A DNA stretch of 64,000 bases from Osmia lignaria lignaria. Its lineage: Eukaryota > Arthropoda > Insecta > Hymenoptera > Megachilidae. The stretch lies in the NCBI RefSeq assembly GCF_051020975.1, contig NW_027478160.1, positions 3,866,001 through 3,930,000 on the forward strand, read 5' to 3'. The first letter of the stretch is position 1. The number at the start of each line of letters is the position of its first letter. Shown piece after piece: positions 26,806 to 39,690 of this stretch. The notes under the pieces were generated by a model, which was not told the origin of the DNA, searched no databases, and saw nothing but the letters and a program-made list of their open reading frames with translations. A program made the position numbers and the translations under genes.

Positions 26806-29800
26806 TTGCAGATTTATCTCAAGGGAAGGGGCCTGACGGACATATTTCGAGATATTTCTTCTTCTTGTTGTTCTTCTTCTGCACAGCTTAGCTGGAAGTG
26901 GCATTTGCAGCTCGCAATAGTGCAGAGTTATCTCAAAGAAAGGGGCCACGGTGTTTCTGTATCTCTATTATGTTGGTGCGGCTTCGGAACTTTTAAATAT
27001 CTTGATATATCTCGAGAGCTACGCATCCGATCAAAAAATATCATAGAACATAAAAAGTAGGAAACTTAATTCTCTACAAAAAAGGTCTCTTAACATTTTG
27101 CCATAGCTCGCTTCGTTTCCGAGATATTTGCAGATTTATCTCGAGGGAAGGGGCCTGACGGACATATTTCGAGATATTTCTTCTTCTTGTTGTTCTTCAA
27201 TCTGCACAGCTAAGCTGGACGTGGCATTTACAGCTCGCAATAGTGCAGAGTTATCTCAAAGAAAGGGGCCACGGTGTTTCTGTATCTCTATTATGTTGGT
27301 GCGGCTTCGGAACTTTTAAATATCTTGATATATCTCGAGAACTACGCATCTGATCAAAAAATATCATAGAACATAAAAAGTAGGAAACTTAATTCTCTAC
27401 AAATAAGGTCTCTTAACATTTTGCCATAGCTCGCTTCGTTTCCGAGATATTTGCAGATATATCTCAAGGGAAGGGGCCTGACGGACATTTTTCGAGATAT
27501 TTCTTCTTCTTGTTGTTCTTCTTCTGCACAGCTAAGCTGGAAGTGGCATTTGCAGCTCGCAATAGTGCAGAGTTATCTCGAAGAAAGGGGCCACGGTGTT
27601 TCTGTATCTCTATTATGTTGGTGCGGCTTCGGAACTTTTAGATATCTTGATATATCTCGAGAACTACGCATCTGATCAAAAAATATCATAGAACATAAAA
27701 AGTAGGAAACTTAATTCTCTACAAAAAAGGTCTCTTAACATTTTGCCATAGCTCGCTTCGTTTCCGAGATATTTGCAGATTTATCTCGAGGGAAGGGGCC
27801 TGACGGACATATTTCGTGATATTTCTTCTTCTTGTTGTTCTTCTTCTGCACAGCTAAGCTGGAAGCGGCATTTGCGGCTCGCACTAGTGCAGGGTTATCT
27901 CAAAGAAAGGGGCCACGGTGTTTCTGTATCTCTATTATGTTGGTGCGGCTTCGGATCTTCTAAATATCTCGATATATCTCGAAAACTACGCTTCTGATTA
28001 AAAAATATCATAGAACATAAATTGTAGGAAACATAATTCTCTACAAAAAAGGTCTCTTAACATTTTGCCATAGCTCGCTTCGTTTCCGAGATATTTGCAG
28101 ATATATCTCAAGGGAAGGGGCCTGACGGACATATTTCGAGATATTTCTTCTTCTTGTTGTTCTTCTTCTGCACAGCTAAACTGGAAGTGGCATTTACAGC
28201 TCGCAATAGTGCAGAGTTATCTCAAAGAAAGGGGCCACGGTGTTTCTGTATCTCTATTATGTTGGTGCGGCTTCGGAACTTTTAAATATCTTGATATATC
28301 TCGAGAACTACGCATCTGATCAAAAAATATCATAGAACATGAAAAGTAGGAAACTTAATTCTCTACAAAAAAGGTCTGTTAACATTTTGCCATAGCTCTC
28401 TTCGTTTCCGAGATATTTGCAGATTTATCTCAAGGGAAGGGGCCTGACGGACATATTTCGAGATATTTCTTCTTCTTGTTGTTCTTCTTCTGCACAGCTT
28501 AGCTGGAAGTGGCATTTGCAGCTCGCAATAGTGCAGAGTTATCTCAAAGAAAGGGGCCACGGTGTTTCTGTATCTCTATTATGTTGGTGCGGCTTCGGAA
28601 CTTTTAAATATCTTGATATATCTCGAGAGCTACGCATCCGATCAAAAAATATCATACAACATAAAAAGTAGGAAACTTAATTCTCTACAAAAAAGGTCTC
28701 TTAACATTTTGCCATAGCTCGCTTCGTTTCCGAGATATTTGCAGATTTATCTCGAGGGAAGGGGCCTGACGGACATATTTCGAGATATTTCTTCTTCTTG
28801 TTGTTCTTCAATCTGCACAGCTAAGCTGGACGTGGCATTTACAGCTCGCAATAGTGCAGAGTTATCTCAAAGAAAGGGGCCACGGTGTTTCTGTATCTCT
28901 ATTATGTTGGTGCGGCTTCGGAACTTTTAGATATCTTGATATATCTCGAGAACTACGCATCTGATCAAAAAATATCATAGAACATAAAAAGTAGGAAACT
29001 TAATTCTCTACAAAAAAGGTCTCTTAACATTTTGCCATAGCTCGCTTCGTTTCCGAGATATTTGCAGATTTATCTCGAGGGAAGGGGCCTGACGGACATA
29101 TTTCGTGATATTTCTTCTTCTTGTTGTTCTTCTTCTGCACAGCTAAGCTGGAAGCGGCATTTGCGGCTCGCACTAGTGCAGGGTTATCTCAAAGAAAGGG
29201 GCCACGGTGTTTCTGTATCCCTATTATGTTGGTGCGGCTTCGGAACTTTTAAATATCTCGATATATCTCGAAAACTACGCTTCTGATCAAAAAATATCGT
29301 AGAACATAGATTGTAGGAAACATAATTCTCTACAAAAAACGTCTCTTAACATTTTGCCATAGCTCGCTTCGTTTCCGAGATATTTGCAGATTTATCTCAA
29401 GGGAAGGGGCCTGACGGACATATTTCGAGATATTTCTTCTTCTTGTTGTTCTTCTTCTGCACAACTAAACTGGAAGTGGCATTTCCAGCTCGCAATAGTG
29501 CAGAGTTATCTCAAAGAGAGGGGCCACGGTGTTTCTGTATCTCTATTATGTTGGTGCGGCTTCGGAACTTTTAAATATCTTGATATATCTCGAGAACTAC
29601 GCATCTGCTCAAAAAATATCATAGAACATAAAAAGTAGGAAACTTAATGCTCTACAAAAAAGGTCTCCTAACATTTTGCCATAGCTCGCTTCGTTTCCGA
29701 GATATTTGCAGATTTATCTCAAGGGAAGCGGCCTGACGGACATATTTCGAGATATTTCTTCTTCTTGTTGTTCTTCCTCTGCACAGCTAAGCTGGAAGTG

Positions 29801-30672
29801 GCATTTGCAGCTCGCAATAGTGCAGAGTTATCTCAAAGAAAGGGGCCACGGTGTTTCTGTATCCCTATTATGTTGGTGCGGCTTCGGATCTTTTAAATAT
29901 CTCGATATATCTCGAAAACTACGCTTCTGATCAAAAAATATCATAGAACGTAAATTGTGGGAAACATAATTCTCTACAAAAAAGGTCTCTCAACATTTTG
30001 CCATAGCTCGCTTCGTTTCCGAGATATTTGCAGATTTATCTCAAGGGAAGGGGTCTGACGGACATATTTCGAGATATTTCTTCTTCTTCTTGTTCTTCTT
30101 CTGCACAGCTAAGCTGGAAGTGGCATTTGCAGCTCGCAATAGTGCAGAGTTATCTCAAAGAAAGGGGCCACGGTGTTTCTGTATCTCTATTATGTTGGTG
30201 CGGCTTCGGAACTTTTAAATATCTTGATATATCTCGAGAGCTACGCATCCGATCAAAAAATATCATAGAACATAAAAAGTAGGAAACTTAATTCTCTACA
30301 AAAAAGGTCTCTTAACATTTTGCCATAGCTCGCTTCGTTTCCGAGATATTTGCAGATTTATCTCGAGGGAAGGGGCCTGACGGACATATTTCGAGATATT
30401 TCTTCTTCTTGTTGTTCTTCAATCTGCACAGCTAAGCTGGACGTGGCATTTACAGCTCGCAATAGTGCAGAGTTATCTCAAAGAAAGGGGCCACGGTGTT
30501 TCTGTATCTCTATTATGTTGGTGCGTCTTCGGAACTTTTAAATATCTCGATATATCTCGAAAACTACGCTTCTGATCAAAAAATATCATAGAACATAAAT
30601 TGTAGGAAACATAATTCTCTACAAAAAACGTCTCTTAACATTTTGCCATAGCTCTCTTCGTTTCCGAGATAT
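26806..30672 (+). repeat. 12-monomer higher-order unit, copy 1 (about 3867 bp)
   Basis: Twelve units (26806 to 30350). It is itself composite. Units 26806-27773 are followed by 28095-28739, which repeat 26484-27128. The hybrid unit at 29062 then leads into 29384-30350, which repeat 24873-25839. Three or more of its units carry the +1 insertion, so the offset to copy 2 is 3867 bp and not 3864. Markers include CAGCTTAGC (26806, 28417) and TTCGTGATATT (27773, 29062). Confidence 0.9.
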
Positions 30673-33250
30673 TTGCAGATTTATCTCAAGGGAAGGGGCC
30701 TGACGGACATATTTCGAGATATTTCTTCTTCTTGTTGTTCTTCTTCTGCACAGCTTAGCTGGAAGTGGCATTTGCAGCTCGCAATAGTGCAGAGTTATCT
30801 CAAAGAAAGGGGCCACGGTGTTTCTGTATCTCTATTATGTTGGTGCGGCTTCGGAACTTTTAAATATCTTGATATATCTCGAGAGCTACGCATCCGATCA
30901 AAAAATATCATAGAACATAAAAAGTAGGAAACTTAATTCTCTACAAAAAAGGTCTCTTAACATTTTGCCATAGCTCGCTTCGTTTCCGAGATATTTGCAG
31001 ATTTATCTCGAGGGAAGGGGCCTGACGGACATATTTCGAGATATTTCTTCTTCTTGTTGTTCTTCAATCTGCACAGCTAAGCTGGACGTGGCATTTACAG
31101 CTCGCAATAGTGCAGAGTTATCTCAAAGAAAGGGGCCACGGTGTTTCTGTATCTCTATTATGTTGGTGCGGCTTCGGAACTTTTAAATATCTTGATATAT
31201 CTCGAGAACTACGCATCTGATCAAAAAATATCATAGAACATAAAAAGTAGGAAACTTAATTCTCTACAAATAAGGTCTCTTAACATTTTGCCATAGCTCG
31301 CTTCGTTTCCGAGATATTTGCAGATATATCTCAAGGGAAGGGGCCTGACGGACATTTTTCGAGATATTTCTTCTTCTTGTTGTTCTTCTTCTGCACAGCT
31401 AAGCTGGAAGTGGCATTTGCAGCTCGCAATAGTGCAGAGTTATCTCGAAGAAAGGGGCCACGGTGTTTCTGTATCTCTATTATGTTGGTGCGGCTTCGGA
31501 ACTTTTAGATATCTTGATATATCTCGAGAACTACGCATCTGATCAAAAAATATCATAGAACATAAAAAGTAGGAAACTTAATTCTCTACAAAAAAGGTCT
31601 CTTAACATTTTGCCATAGCTCGCTTCGTTTCCGAGATATTTGCAGATTTATCTCGAGGGAAGGGGCCTGACGGACATATTTCGTGATATTTCTTCTTCTT
31701 GTTGTTCTTCTTCTGCACAGCTAAGCTGGAAGCGGCATTTGCGGCTCGCACTAGTGCAGGGTTATCTCAAAGAAAGGGGCCACGGTGTTTCTGTATCTCT
31801 ATTATGTTGGTGCGGCTTCGGATCTTCTAAATATCTCGATATATCTCGAAAACTACGCTTCTGATTAAAAAATATCATAGAACATAAATTGTAGGAAACA
31901 TAATTCTCTACAAAAAAGGTCTCTTAACATTTTGCCATAGCTCGCTTCGTTTCCGAGATATTTGCAGATATATCTCAAGGGAAGGGGCCTGACGGACATA
32001 TTTCGAGATATTTCTTCTTCTTGTTGTTCTTCTTCTGCACAGCTAAACTGGAAGTGGCATTTACAGCTCGCAATAGTGCAGAGTTATCTCAAAGAAAGGG
32101 GCCACGGTGTTTCTGTATCTCTATTATGTTGGTGCGGCTTCGGAACTTTTAAATATCTTGATATATCTCGAGAACTACGCATCTGATCAAAAAATATCAT
32201 AGAACATGAAAAGTAGGAAACTTAATTCTCTACAAAAAAGGTCTGTTAACATTTTGCCATAGCTCTCTTCGTTTCCGAGATATTTGCAGATTTATCTCAA
32301 GGGAAGGGGCCTGACGGACATATTTCGAGATATTTCTTCTTCTTGTTGTTCTTCTTCTGCACAGCTTAGCTGGAAGTGGCATTTGCAGCTCGCAATAGTG
32401 CAGAGTTATCTCAAAGAAAGGGGCCACGGTGTTTCTGTATCTCTATTATGTTGGTGCGGCTTCGGAACTTTTAAATATCTTGATATATCTCGAGAGCTAC
32501 GCATCCGATCAAAAAATATCATACAACATAAAAAGTAGGAAACTTAATTCTCTACAAAAAAGGTCTCTTAACATTTTGCCATAGCTCGCTTCGTTTCCGA
32601 GATATTTGCAGATTTATCTCGAGGGAAGGGGCCTGACGGACATATTTCGAGATATTTCTTCTTCTTGTTGTTCTTCAATCTGCACAGCTAAGCTGGACGT
32701 GGCATTTACAGCTCGCAATAGTGCAGAGTTATCTCAAAGAAAGGGGCCACGGTGTTTCTGTATCTCTATTATGTTGGTGCGGCTTCGGAACTTTTAGATA
32801 TCTTGATATATCTCGAGAACTACGCATCTGATCAAAAAATATCATAGAACATAAAAAGTAGGAAACTTAATTCTCTACAAAAAAGGTCTCTTAACATTTT
32901 GCCATAGCTCGCTTCGTTTCCGAGATATTTGCAGATTTATCTCGAGGGAAGGGGCCTGACGGACATATTTCGTGATATTTCTTCTTCTTGTTGTTCTTCT
33001 TCTGCACAGCTAAGCTGGAAGCGGCATTTGCGGCTCGCACTAGTGCAGGGTTATCTCAAAGAAAGGGGCCACGGTGTTTCTGTATCTCTATTATGTTGGT
33101 GCGGCTTCGGATCTTCTAAATATCTCGATATATCTCGAAAACTACGCTTCTGATTAAAAAATATCATAGAACATAAATTGTAGGAAACATAATTCTCTAC
33201 AAAAAAGGTCTCTTAACATTTTGCCATAGCTCGTTTCGTTTCCGAGATAT
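30673..33250 (+). repeat. 12-monomer higher-order unit, copy 2, truncated to 8 units
   Basis: Units 30673 to 32606 match 26806 to 28739 in order, including the CATACAACATA linker between the sixth and seventh. The eighth (32929) keeps the CGGATCTTCTAAA end of 27773, whereas 29062 in copy 1 has switched to another type. The copy then leaves the pattern. The left edge is a visible hybrid linker at 30635-30654. Confidence 0.9.
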
Positions 33251-36148
33251 TTGCAGATATATCTCAAGGGAAGGGGCCTGACGGACATATTTCGAGATAT
33301 TTCTTCTTCTTGTTGTTCTTCTTCTGCACAGCTAAACTGGAAGTGGCATTTACAGCTCGCAATAGTGCAGAGTTATCTCAAAGAAAGGGGCCACGGTGTT
33401 TCTGTATCTCTATTATGTTGGTGCGGCTTCGGAACTTTTAAATATCTTGATATATCTCGAGAACTACGCATCTGATCAAAAAATATCATAGAACATGAAA
33501 AGTAGGAAACTTAATTCTCTACAAAAAAGGTCTCTTAACATTTTGCCATAGCTCGCTTCGTTTCCGAGATATTTGCAGATATATCTCAAGGGAAGGGGCC
33601 TGACGGACATATTTCGAGATATTTCTTCTTCTTGTTGTTCTTCTTCTGCACAGCTAAGCTGGAAGTGGCATTTGCGGCTCGCACTAGTGCACAGTTATCT
33701 CAAAGAAAGGGGCCACGGTGTTTCTGTATCTCTATTATGTTGGTGCGTCTTCGGAACTTTTAAATATCTCGATATATCTCGAAAACTACGCTTCTGATTA
33801 AAAAATATCATAGAACATAAATTGTAGGAAACATAATTCTCTACAAAAAACGTCTCTTAACATTTTGCCATAGCTCGCTTCGTTTCCGAGATATTTGCAG
33901 ATTCAACTCAAAGGAACTGGCCTGACGGACATATTTCGAGATATTCCTTCTTCTTGTTGTTCTTCCTCTGCACAGCTAAGCTGGAAGTGGCATTTGCAGC
34001 TCGCAATAGTGCAGAGTTATCTCAAAGAAAGGGGCCACGGTGTTTCTGTATCTCTATTATGTTGGTGCGGCTTCGGAACTTTTAAATATCTTGATATATC
34101 TCGAGAACTACGCATCTGATCAAAAAATATCATAGGACATAAAAAGTAGGAAACATTATTCTCTACAAAAAAGGTCTCTTAACATTTTGCCATAGCTCGC
34201 TTGGTTTCCGAGATATTTGCAGATTCATCTCAAGGGAAGGGGTCTGACGGACATATTTCGAGATATTTCTTCTTCTTGTTGTTCTTCTTCTGCACAGCTA
34301 AACTGGAAGTGGCATTTCCAGCTCGCAATCGTGCAGAGTTATCTCAAAGAAAGGGGCCACGGTGTTTCTGTATCTCTATTATGTTGGTGCGGCTTCGGAA
34401 CTTTTAAATATCTTGATATATCTCGAGAACTACGCATCTGATCAAAAAATATCATAGAACATAAACTGTAGGAAACATAATTCTCTACAAAAAAGGTCTC
34501 TTAACATTTTGCCATAGCTCGCTTCGTTTCCAAGATACTTGCAGATTTATCTCAAGGGAAGGGGCCTGACGGACATATTTCGAGATATTTCTTCTTCTTG
34601 TTGTTCTTCTTCTGCACAGCTAAACTGGAAGTGGCATTTCCAGCTCGCAGTAGTGCCGAGTTATCTCAAAGAAAGGGGCCACGGTGTTTCTGTATCTCTA
34701 TTATGTTGGTGCGGCTTCGGAACTTTTAAATATCTTGATATATCTCGAGAACTACGCATCTGATCAAAAAATATCATAGAGCATAAAAAGTAGAAAACTT
34801 AATTCTCTACAAAAAAGGTCTCTCAACATTTTGCCACAGCTCGCTTCGTTTCCGAGATATATGCAGATTTATCTCAAGGGAAGGGGCCTGACGGACATAT
34901 TTCGAGATATTTCTTCTTCTTGTTGTTCTTCTTCTGCACAGCTAAACTGGAAGTGGCATTTCCAGCTCGCAATAGTGCAGAGTTATCTGAAAGAAAGGGG
35001 CCACGGTGTTTCTGTATCTCTATTATGTTGGTGCGGCTTCGGAACTTTTAAATATCTTGATATATCTCGAAAACTACGCTTCTGATCAAAAAATATCATA
35101 GAACATAAATTGTAGGAAACATAATTCTCTACCAAAAAGGTCTCTTAACATTTTGCCATAGCTCGCTTCGCTTCCGAGATATATGCAGATTTATCTCAAG
35201 GGAAGGGGCCTGACGGACATATTTCGAGATATTTCTTCTTCTTGTTGTTCTTCTTCTGCACAGCTAAGCTGGAAGTGGCATTTGCAGCTCGCAATAGTGC
35301 AGAGTTATCTCAAAGAAAGGGGCCACGGTGTTTCTGTATCTCTATTATGTTGGTGCGGCTTCGGATCTTTTATATATCTCGATATATCTCGAAAACTACG
35401 CTTCTGATTAAAAAATATCATACAACATAAATTGTAGGAAACATAATTCTCTACAAAAAAGGTCTCTTAACATTTTGCCATAGCTCGTTTCGCTTCCGAG
35501 ATATTTGCAGATATATCTCAAGGGAAGGGGCCTGACGGACATATTTCGAGATATTTCCTCTTCTTGTTGTTCTTCTTCTGCACAGCTAAACTGGAAGTGG
35601 CATTTCCAGCTCGCAATAGCGCAGAGTTATCTCAAAGAAAGGGGCCACGGTGTTTCTGTATCTCTATTATGTTGGTGCGTCTTCGGAACTTTTAAATATC
35701 TCGATATATCTCGAAAACTACGCTTCTGATCAAAAAATATCATGGAACATAAATTGTAGGAAACATAATTCTCTACAAAAAACGTCTCTTAACATTTTGC
35801 CATAGCTCGCTTCGTTTCCGAGATATTTGCAGATTCAGCTCAAAGGAACGGGCCTGACGGACATATTTCGAGATACTTCTTCTTCTTGTTGTTCTTCTTC
35901 TGCACAGCTAAACTGGAAGTGGCATTTGCGGCTCGCACTAGTGCAGAGTTATCTCAAAGAAAGGGGCCACGGTGTTTCTGTATCTCTATTATGTTGGTGC
36001 GGCTTCGGAACTTTTAAATATCTTGATATATCTCGAGAACTACGCTTCTGATCAAAAAATATCATAGAACGTAAATTGTAGGAAACATTATTCTCTACAA
36101 AAAAGGTCTCTTAACATTTTGCCACAGCTCGCTTCGTTTCCGAGATAT
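33251..36148 (+). repeat. Nine mixed monomers (33251-35827)
   Basis: Starts with a 26484-type unit carrying AGCTCGTTTCG upstream, then units with many private changes: TTCCAAGATACTTGC before 34539, GTGCCGAG (34539), GAGATATATGCAG before 34861 and 35183, TTTTATATATC (35183), GAGATACTTC (35827). The higher private variation suggests fewer recent duplications here. Unit 35505 is copied at 49671 and unit 35827 at 49993. Confidence 0.8.
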
Positions 36149-39100
36149 TTGCAGATACATCTCAAGGGAAGGGGTCTGACGGACATATTTCGAGATATTT
36201 CTTCTTCTTGTTGTTCTTCTTCTGCACAGCTAAGCTCGAAGTGGCATTTGCAGCTCGCAATAGTGCAGAGTTATCTCAAAGAAAGAGGCCACGGTGTTTC
36301 TGTACCTCTATTATGTTGGTGCAGCTTCGGAACTTTTAAATATCTTGATATATCTCGAGAACTACGCATCTGATCAAAAAATATCATCGAACATAAAAAG
36401 TAGGAAACTTAATTCTCTACAAAAAAGGTCTCTTAACATTTTGCCATAGCTCGCTTCGTTTCCGAGATATTTGCAGATTCAACTCAAAGGAACTGGCCTG
36501 ACGGACATATTTCGAGATATTTCTTCTTCTTGTTGTTCTTCCTCTGCACAGCTAAGCTGGAAGTGGCATTTGCAGCTCGCAATAGTGCAGTGTTATCTCA
36601 AAGAAAGGGGCCACGGTGTTTCTGTATCTCTATTATGTTGGTGCGGCTTCGGAACTTTTAAATATCTTGATATATCTCGAGAACTACGCATCCGATCAAA
36701 AAATATCATAGAACATAAAAAGTAGGAAACTTAATTCTCTACAAAAAAGGTCTCTTAACATTTTGCCATAGCTCGCTTCGTTTCCGAGATATTTGCATAT
36801 TTATCTCAAGGGAAGGGGCCTGACGGACATATTTCGAGATATTTCTTCTTCTTGTTGTTCTTCTTCTGCACAGCTAAGCTGGAAGTGGCATTTGCAGCTC
36901 GCAATAGTGCAGAGTTATCCCAAAGAAAGGGGCCACGGTGTTTCTGTATCTCTATTATGTTGGTGCGGCTTCGGAACTTTTAAATATCTCGATATATCTC
37001 GAAAACTACGCTTCTGATCAAAAAATATCATAGAACATAAATTGCAGGAAACATAATTCTCTACAAAAAAGGTCTCTTAACATTTTGCCATAACTCGCTT
37101 CGTTTCCGAGATATTTGCAGATATATCTCAAGGGAAGGGTCCTGATGGACATATTTCGAGATATTTCTTCTTCTTGTTGTTCTTCTTCTGCACAGCTAAA
37201 CTGGAAGTGGCATTTCCAGCTCGCAGTCGTGCAGAGTTATCTCAAAGAAAGGGGCCACGGTGTTTCTGTATCTCTATTATGTTGGTGCGGCTTCGGAACT
37301 TTTAAATATCTTGATATATCTCGAGAACTACGCATCTGATCAAAAAATATCATAGAAGATAAAAAGTAGGAAACTTAATTCTCTAGAAAAAAGGTCTCTT
37401 CACATTTTGCCACAGCTCGCTTCATTTCCGAGATATTTGCAGATTTATCTCAAGGGAAGGGGCCTGACGGACATATTTCGAGATATTTCTTCTTCTTGTT
37501 GTTCTTCTTCTGCACAGCTAAGCTGGAAGTGGCATTTGCGGCTCGCACTAGTGCAGAGTTATCTCAAAGAAAGGGGCCACGGTGTTTCTGTATCTCTATT
37601 ATGTTGGTGCGGCTTCGGAACTTTTAAATATCTCGATATATCTCGAAAACTACGCTTCTGATCAAAAAATATCATAGAACATAAATTGTAGGAAACATAA
37701 TTCTCTACAAAAAACGTCTCTTAACATTTTGCCATAGCTCGCTTCGTTTCCGAGATATTTGCAGATTCAGCTCAAAGGAACTGGCCTGACGGACATATTT
37801 CGAGATATTTTTTCTTCTTGTTGTTCTTCCTCTGCACAGCTAAGCTGGAAGTGGCATCTGCAGCTCGCAATAGTGCAGAGTTATCTCAAAGAAAGGGGCC
37901 ACGGTGTTTCTGTATCTCTATTATGTTGGTGCGGCTTCGGAACTTTTAAATATCTCGATATATCTCGAAAACTACGCTTCTGATCAAAAAATATCATAGA
38001 CCATAGATTGTAGGAAACATAATTCTCTACAAAAAAGGTCTCTTAACATTTTGCCATAGCTCGCTTCGTTTCCGAGATATTTGCAGATTCAACTCAAAGG
38101 AACTGGCCTGACGGACATATTTCGAGATATTTCTTCTTCTTGTTGTTCTTCTTCTGCACAGCTAAACTGGAAGTGGCATTTCCAGCTTGCAATAGTGCAG
38201 AGTTATCTCAAAGAAAGGGGCCACGGTGTTTCTGTATCTCTATTATGTTGGTGCGGCTTCTTAACTTTTAAATATCTTGATATATCTCGAGAACTACGCA
38301 TCTGATCAAAAAATATCATAGAACATAAAAAGTAGGAAACTTAATTCTCTACAAAAAAGGTCTCTTAACATTTTGCCATAGCTCTCTTCGTTTCCGAGAT
38401 ATTGGCAGATTTATCTCAAGGGAAGGGGCCTGACGGACACATTTCGAGATATTTCTTATTCTTGTTGTTCTTCTTCTGCACAGCTAAGCTGGAAGTGGCA
38501 TTTGCAGCTCGCATTAGTGCAGAGTTATCTCAAAGAAAGGGGCCACGGTGTTTCTGTATCTCTATTATGTTGGTGCGGCTTCTTAACTTTTAAATATCTT
38601 GATATATCTCGAGAACTACGCATCTGATCAAAAAATATCATAGAACATAAAAAGTAGGAAACTCAATTCTCTACAAAAAAGGTCTCTTAACATTTTGCAA
38701 TAGCTCGCTTCGTTTCCGAGATATTTGCAGATTTATCTCAAGGGAAGGGGCCTGACGGACATATTTCGAGATATTTCTTCTTCTTGTTGTTCTTCTTCTG
38801 CACAGCTAAGCTGGAAGTGGCATTTGCAGCTCGCAATTGTGCAGAGTTATCTCAAAGAGAGGGGCCACGGTGTTTCTGTATCTCTATTATGTTGGTGCGG
38901 CTTCGGAACTTTTAAATATCTTGATATATCTCGAGAACTACGCATCTGATCAAAAAATATCATAGAACATAAAAAGTAGGAAACTTAATTCGCTACAAAA
39001 AAGGTCTCTTAACATTTTGCCATAGCTCGCTTCGTTTCCGAGATATTTGCAGATTTATCTCAAGGGAAGGGGCCTGACGGACATATTTCGAGATATTTCT

Positions 39101-39690
39101 TCTTCTTGTTGTTCTTCTTCTGCACAGCTAAGCTGGAAGTGGCATTTGCAGCTCGCAATAGTGCAGAGTTATCTCAAAGAAAGGGGCCACGGTGTTTCTG
39201 TATCTCTATTATGTTGGTGCGGCTTCGGAACTTTTAAATATCTTGATATATCTCGAGATCTACGCATCTGATCAAAAAATATCATAGAACATAAAAAGTA
39301 GGAAACTTACTTCTCTACAAAAAAGGTCTCTCAACATTTTGCCATAGCTCGCTTCGTTTCCGAGATACTTGCCGATTTATCTCAAGGGAAGGGGCCTAAC
39401 GGACATATTTCGAGATATTTCTTCTTCTTGTTGTTCTTCTTCTGCACAGCTAAACTGGAAGTGGCATTTGCAGCTCGCAATAGTGCAGAGTTATCTCAAA
39501 GAGAGGGGGCACGGTGTTTCTGTATCTCTATTATGTTGGTGCGGCTTCGGAACTTTTAAATATCTTGATATATCTCGAGAACTACGCGTCTGATCAAAAA
39601 ATATCATACAACATAAAAAGTAGGAAACATAATTCCATACAAAAAAGGTCTCTTAACATTTTGCCATAGCTCGCTTCGTTTCCGAGATAT
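36149..39690 (+). repeat. Segmental block of 11 monomers, copied about 16 kb downstream
   Basis: Units 36149-36793 correspond to 51924-52568 (offset 15775), and units 37115-39369 to 53212-55466 (offset 16097). The 322-bp difference is one extra unit in the right copy. Shared rare markers include GCCACAGCTCG with AGATACATCTC (36149), GCAGTGTTATC (36471), AAGGGTCCTGATGG (37115), TCTAGAAAAAAGG after it, GGCTTCTTAAC (38081, 38403) and GAGATACTTGCCG (39369). The unit at 38403 has lost the TTG start (ATTGGCAG). Confidence 0.88.

Larger units (their letters stand above)
21330..32928 (+). repeat. Class of seven 323-bp monomers with a +1 insertion
   Basis: Units at 21330, 25839, 27128, 28739, 30350, 30995 and 32606 share TTCTTCAATCTGC in place of TTCTTCTTCTGC. 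They also share TATCTCGAGGG, GGACGTGGC and CATTTACAGC. The single extra base shifts the recurrent frame. All seven lie within an 11.6-kb stretch, so the class arose once and was spread by the local duplications described above. Confidence 0.9.
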
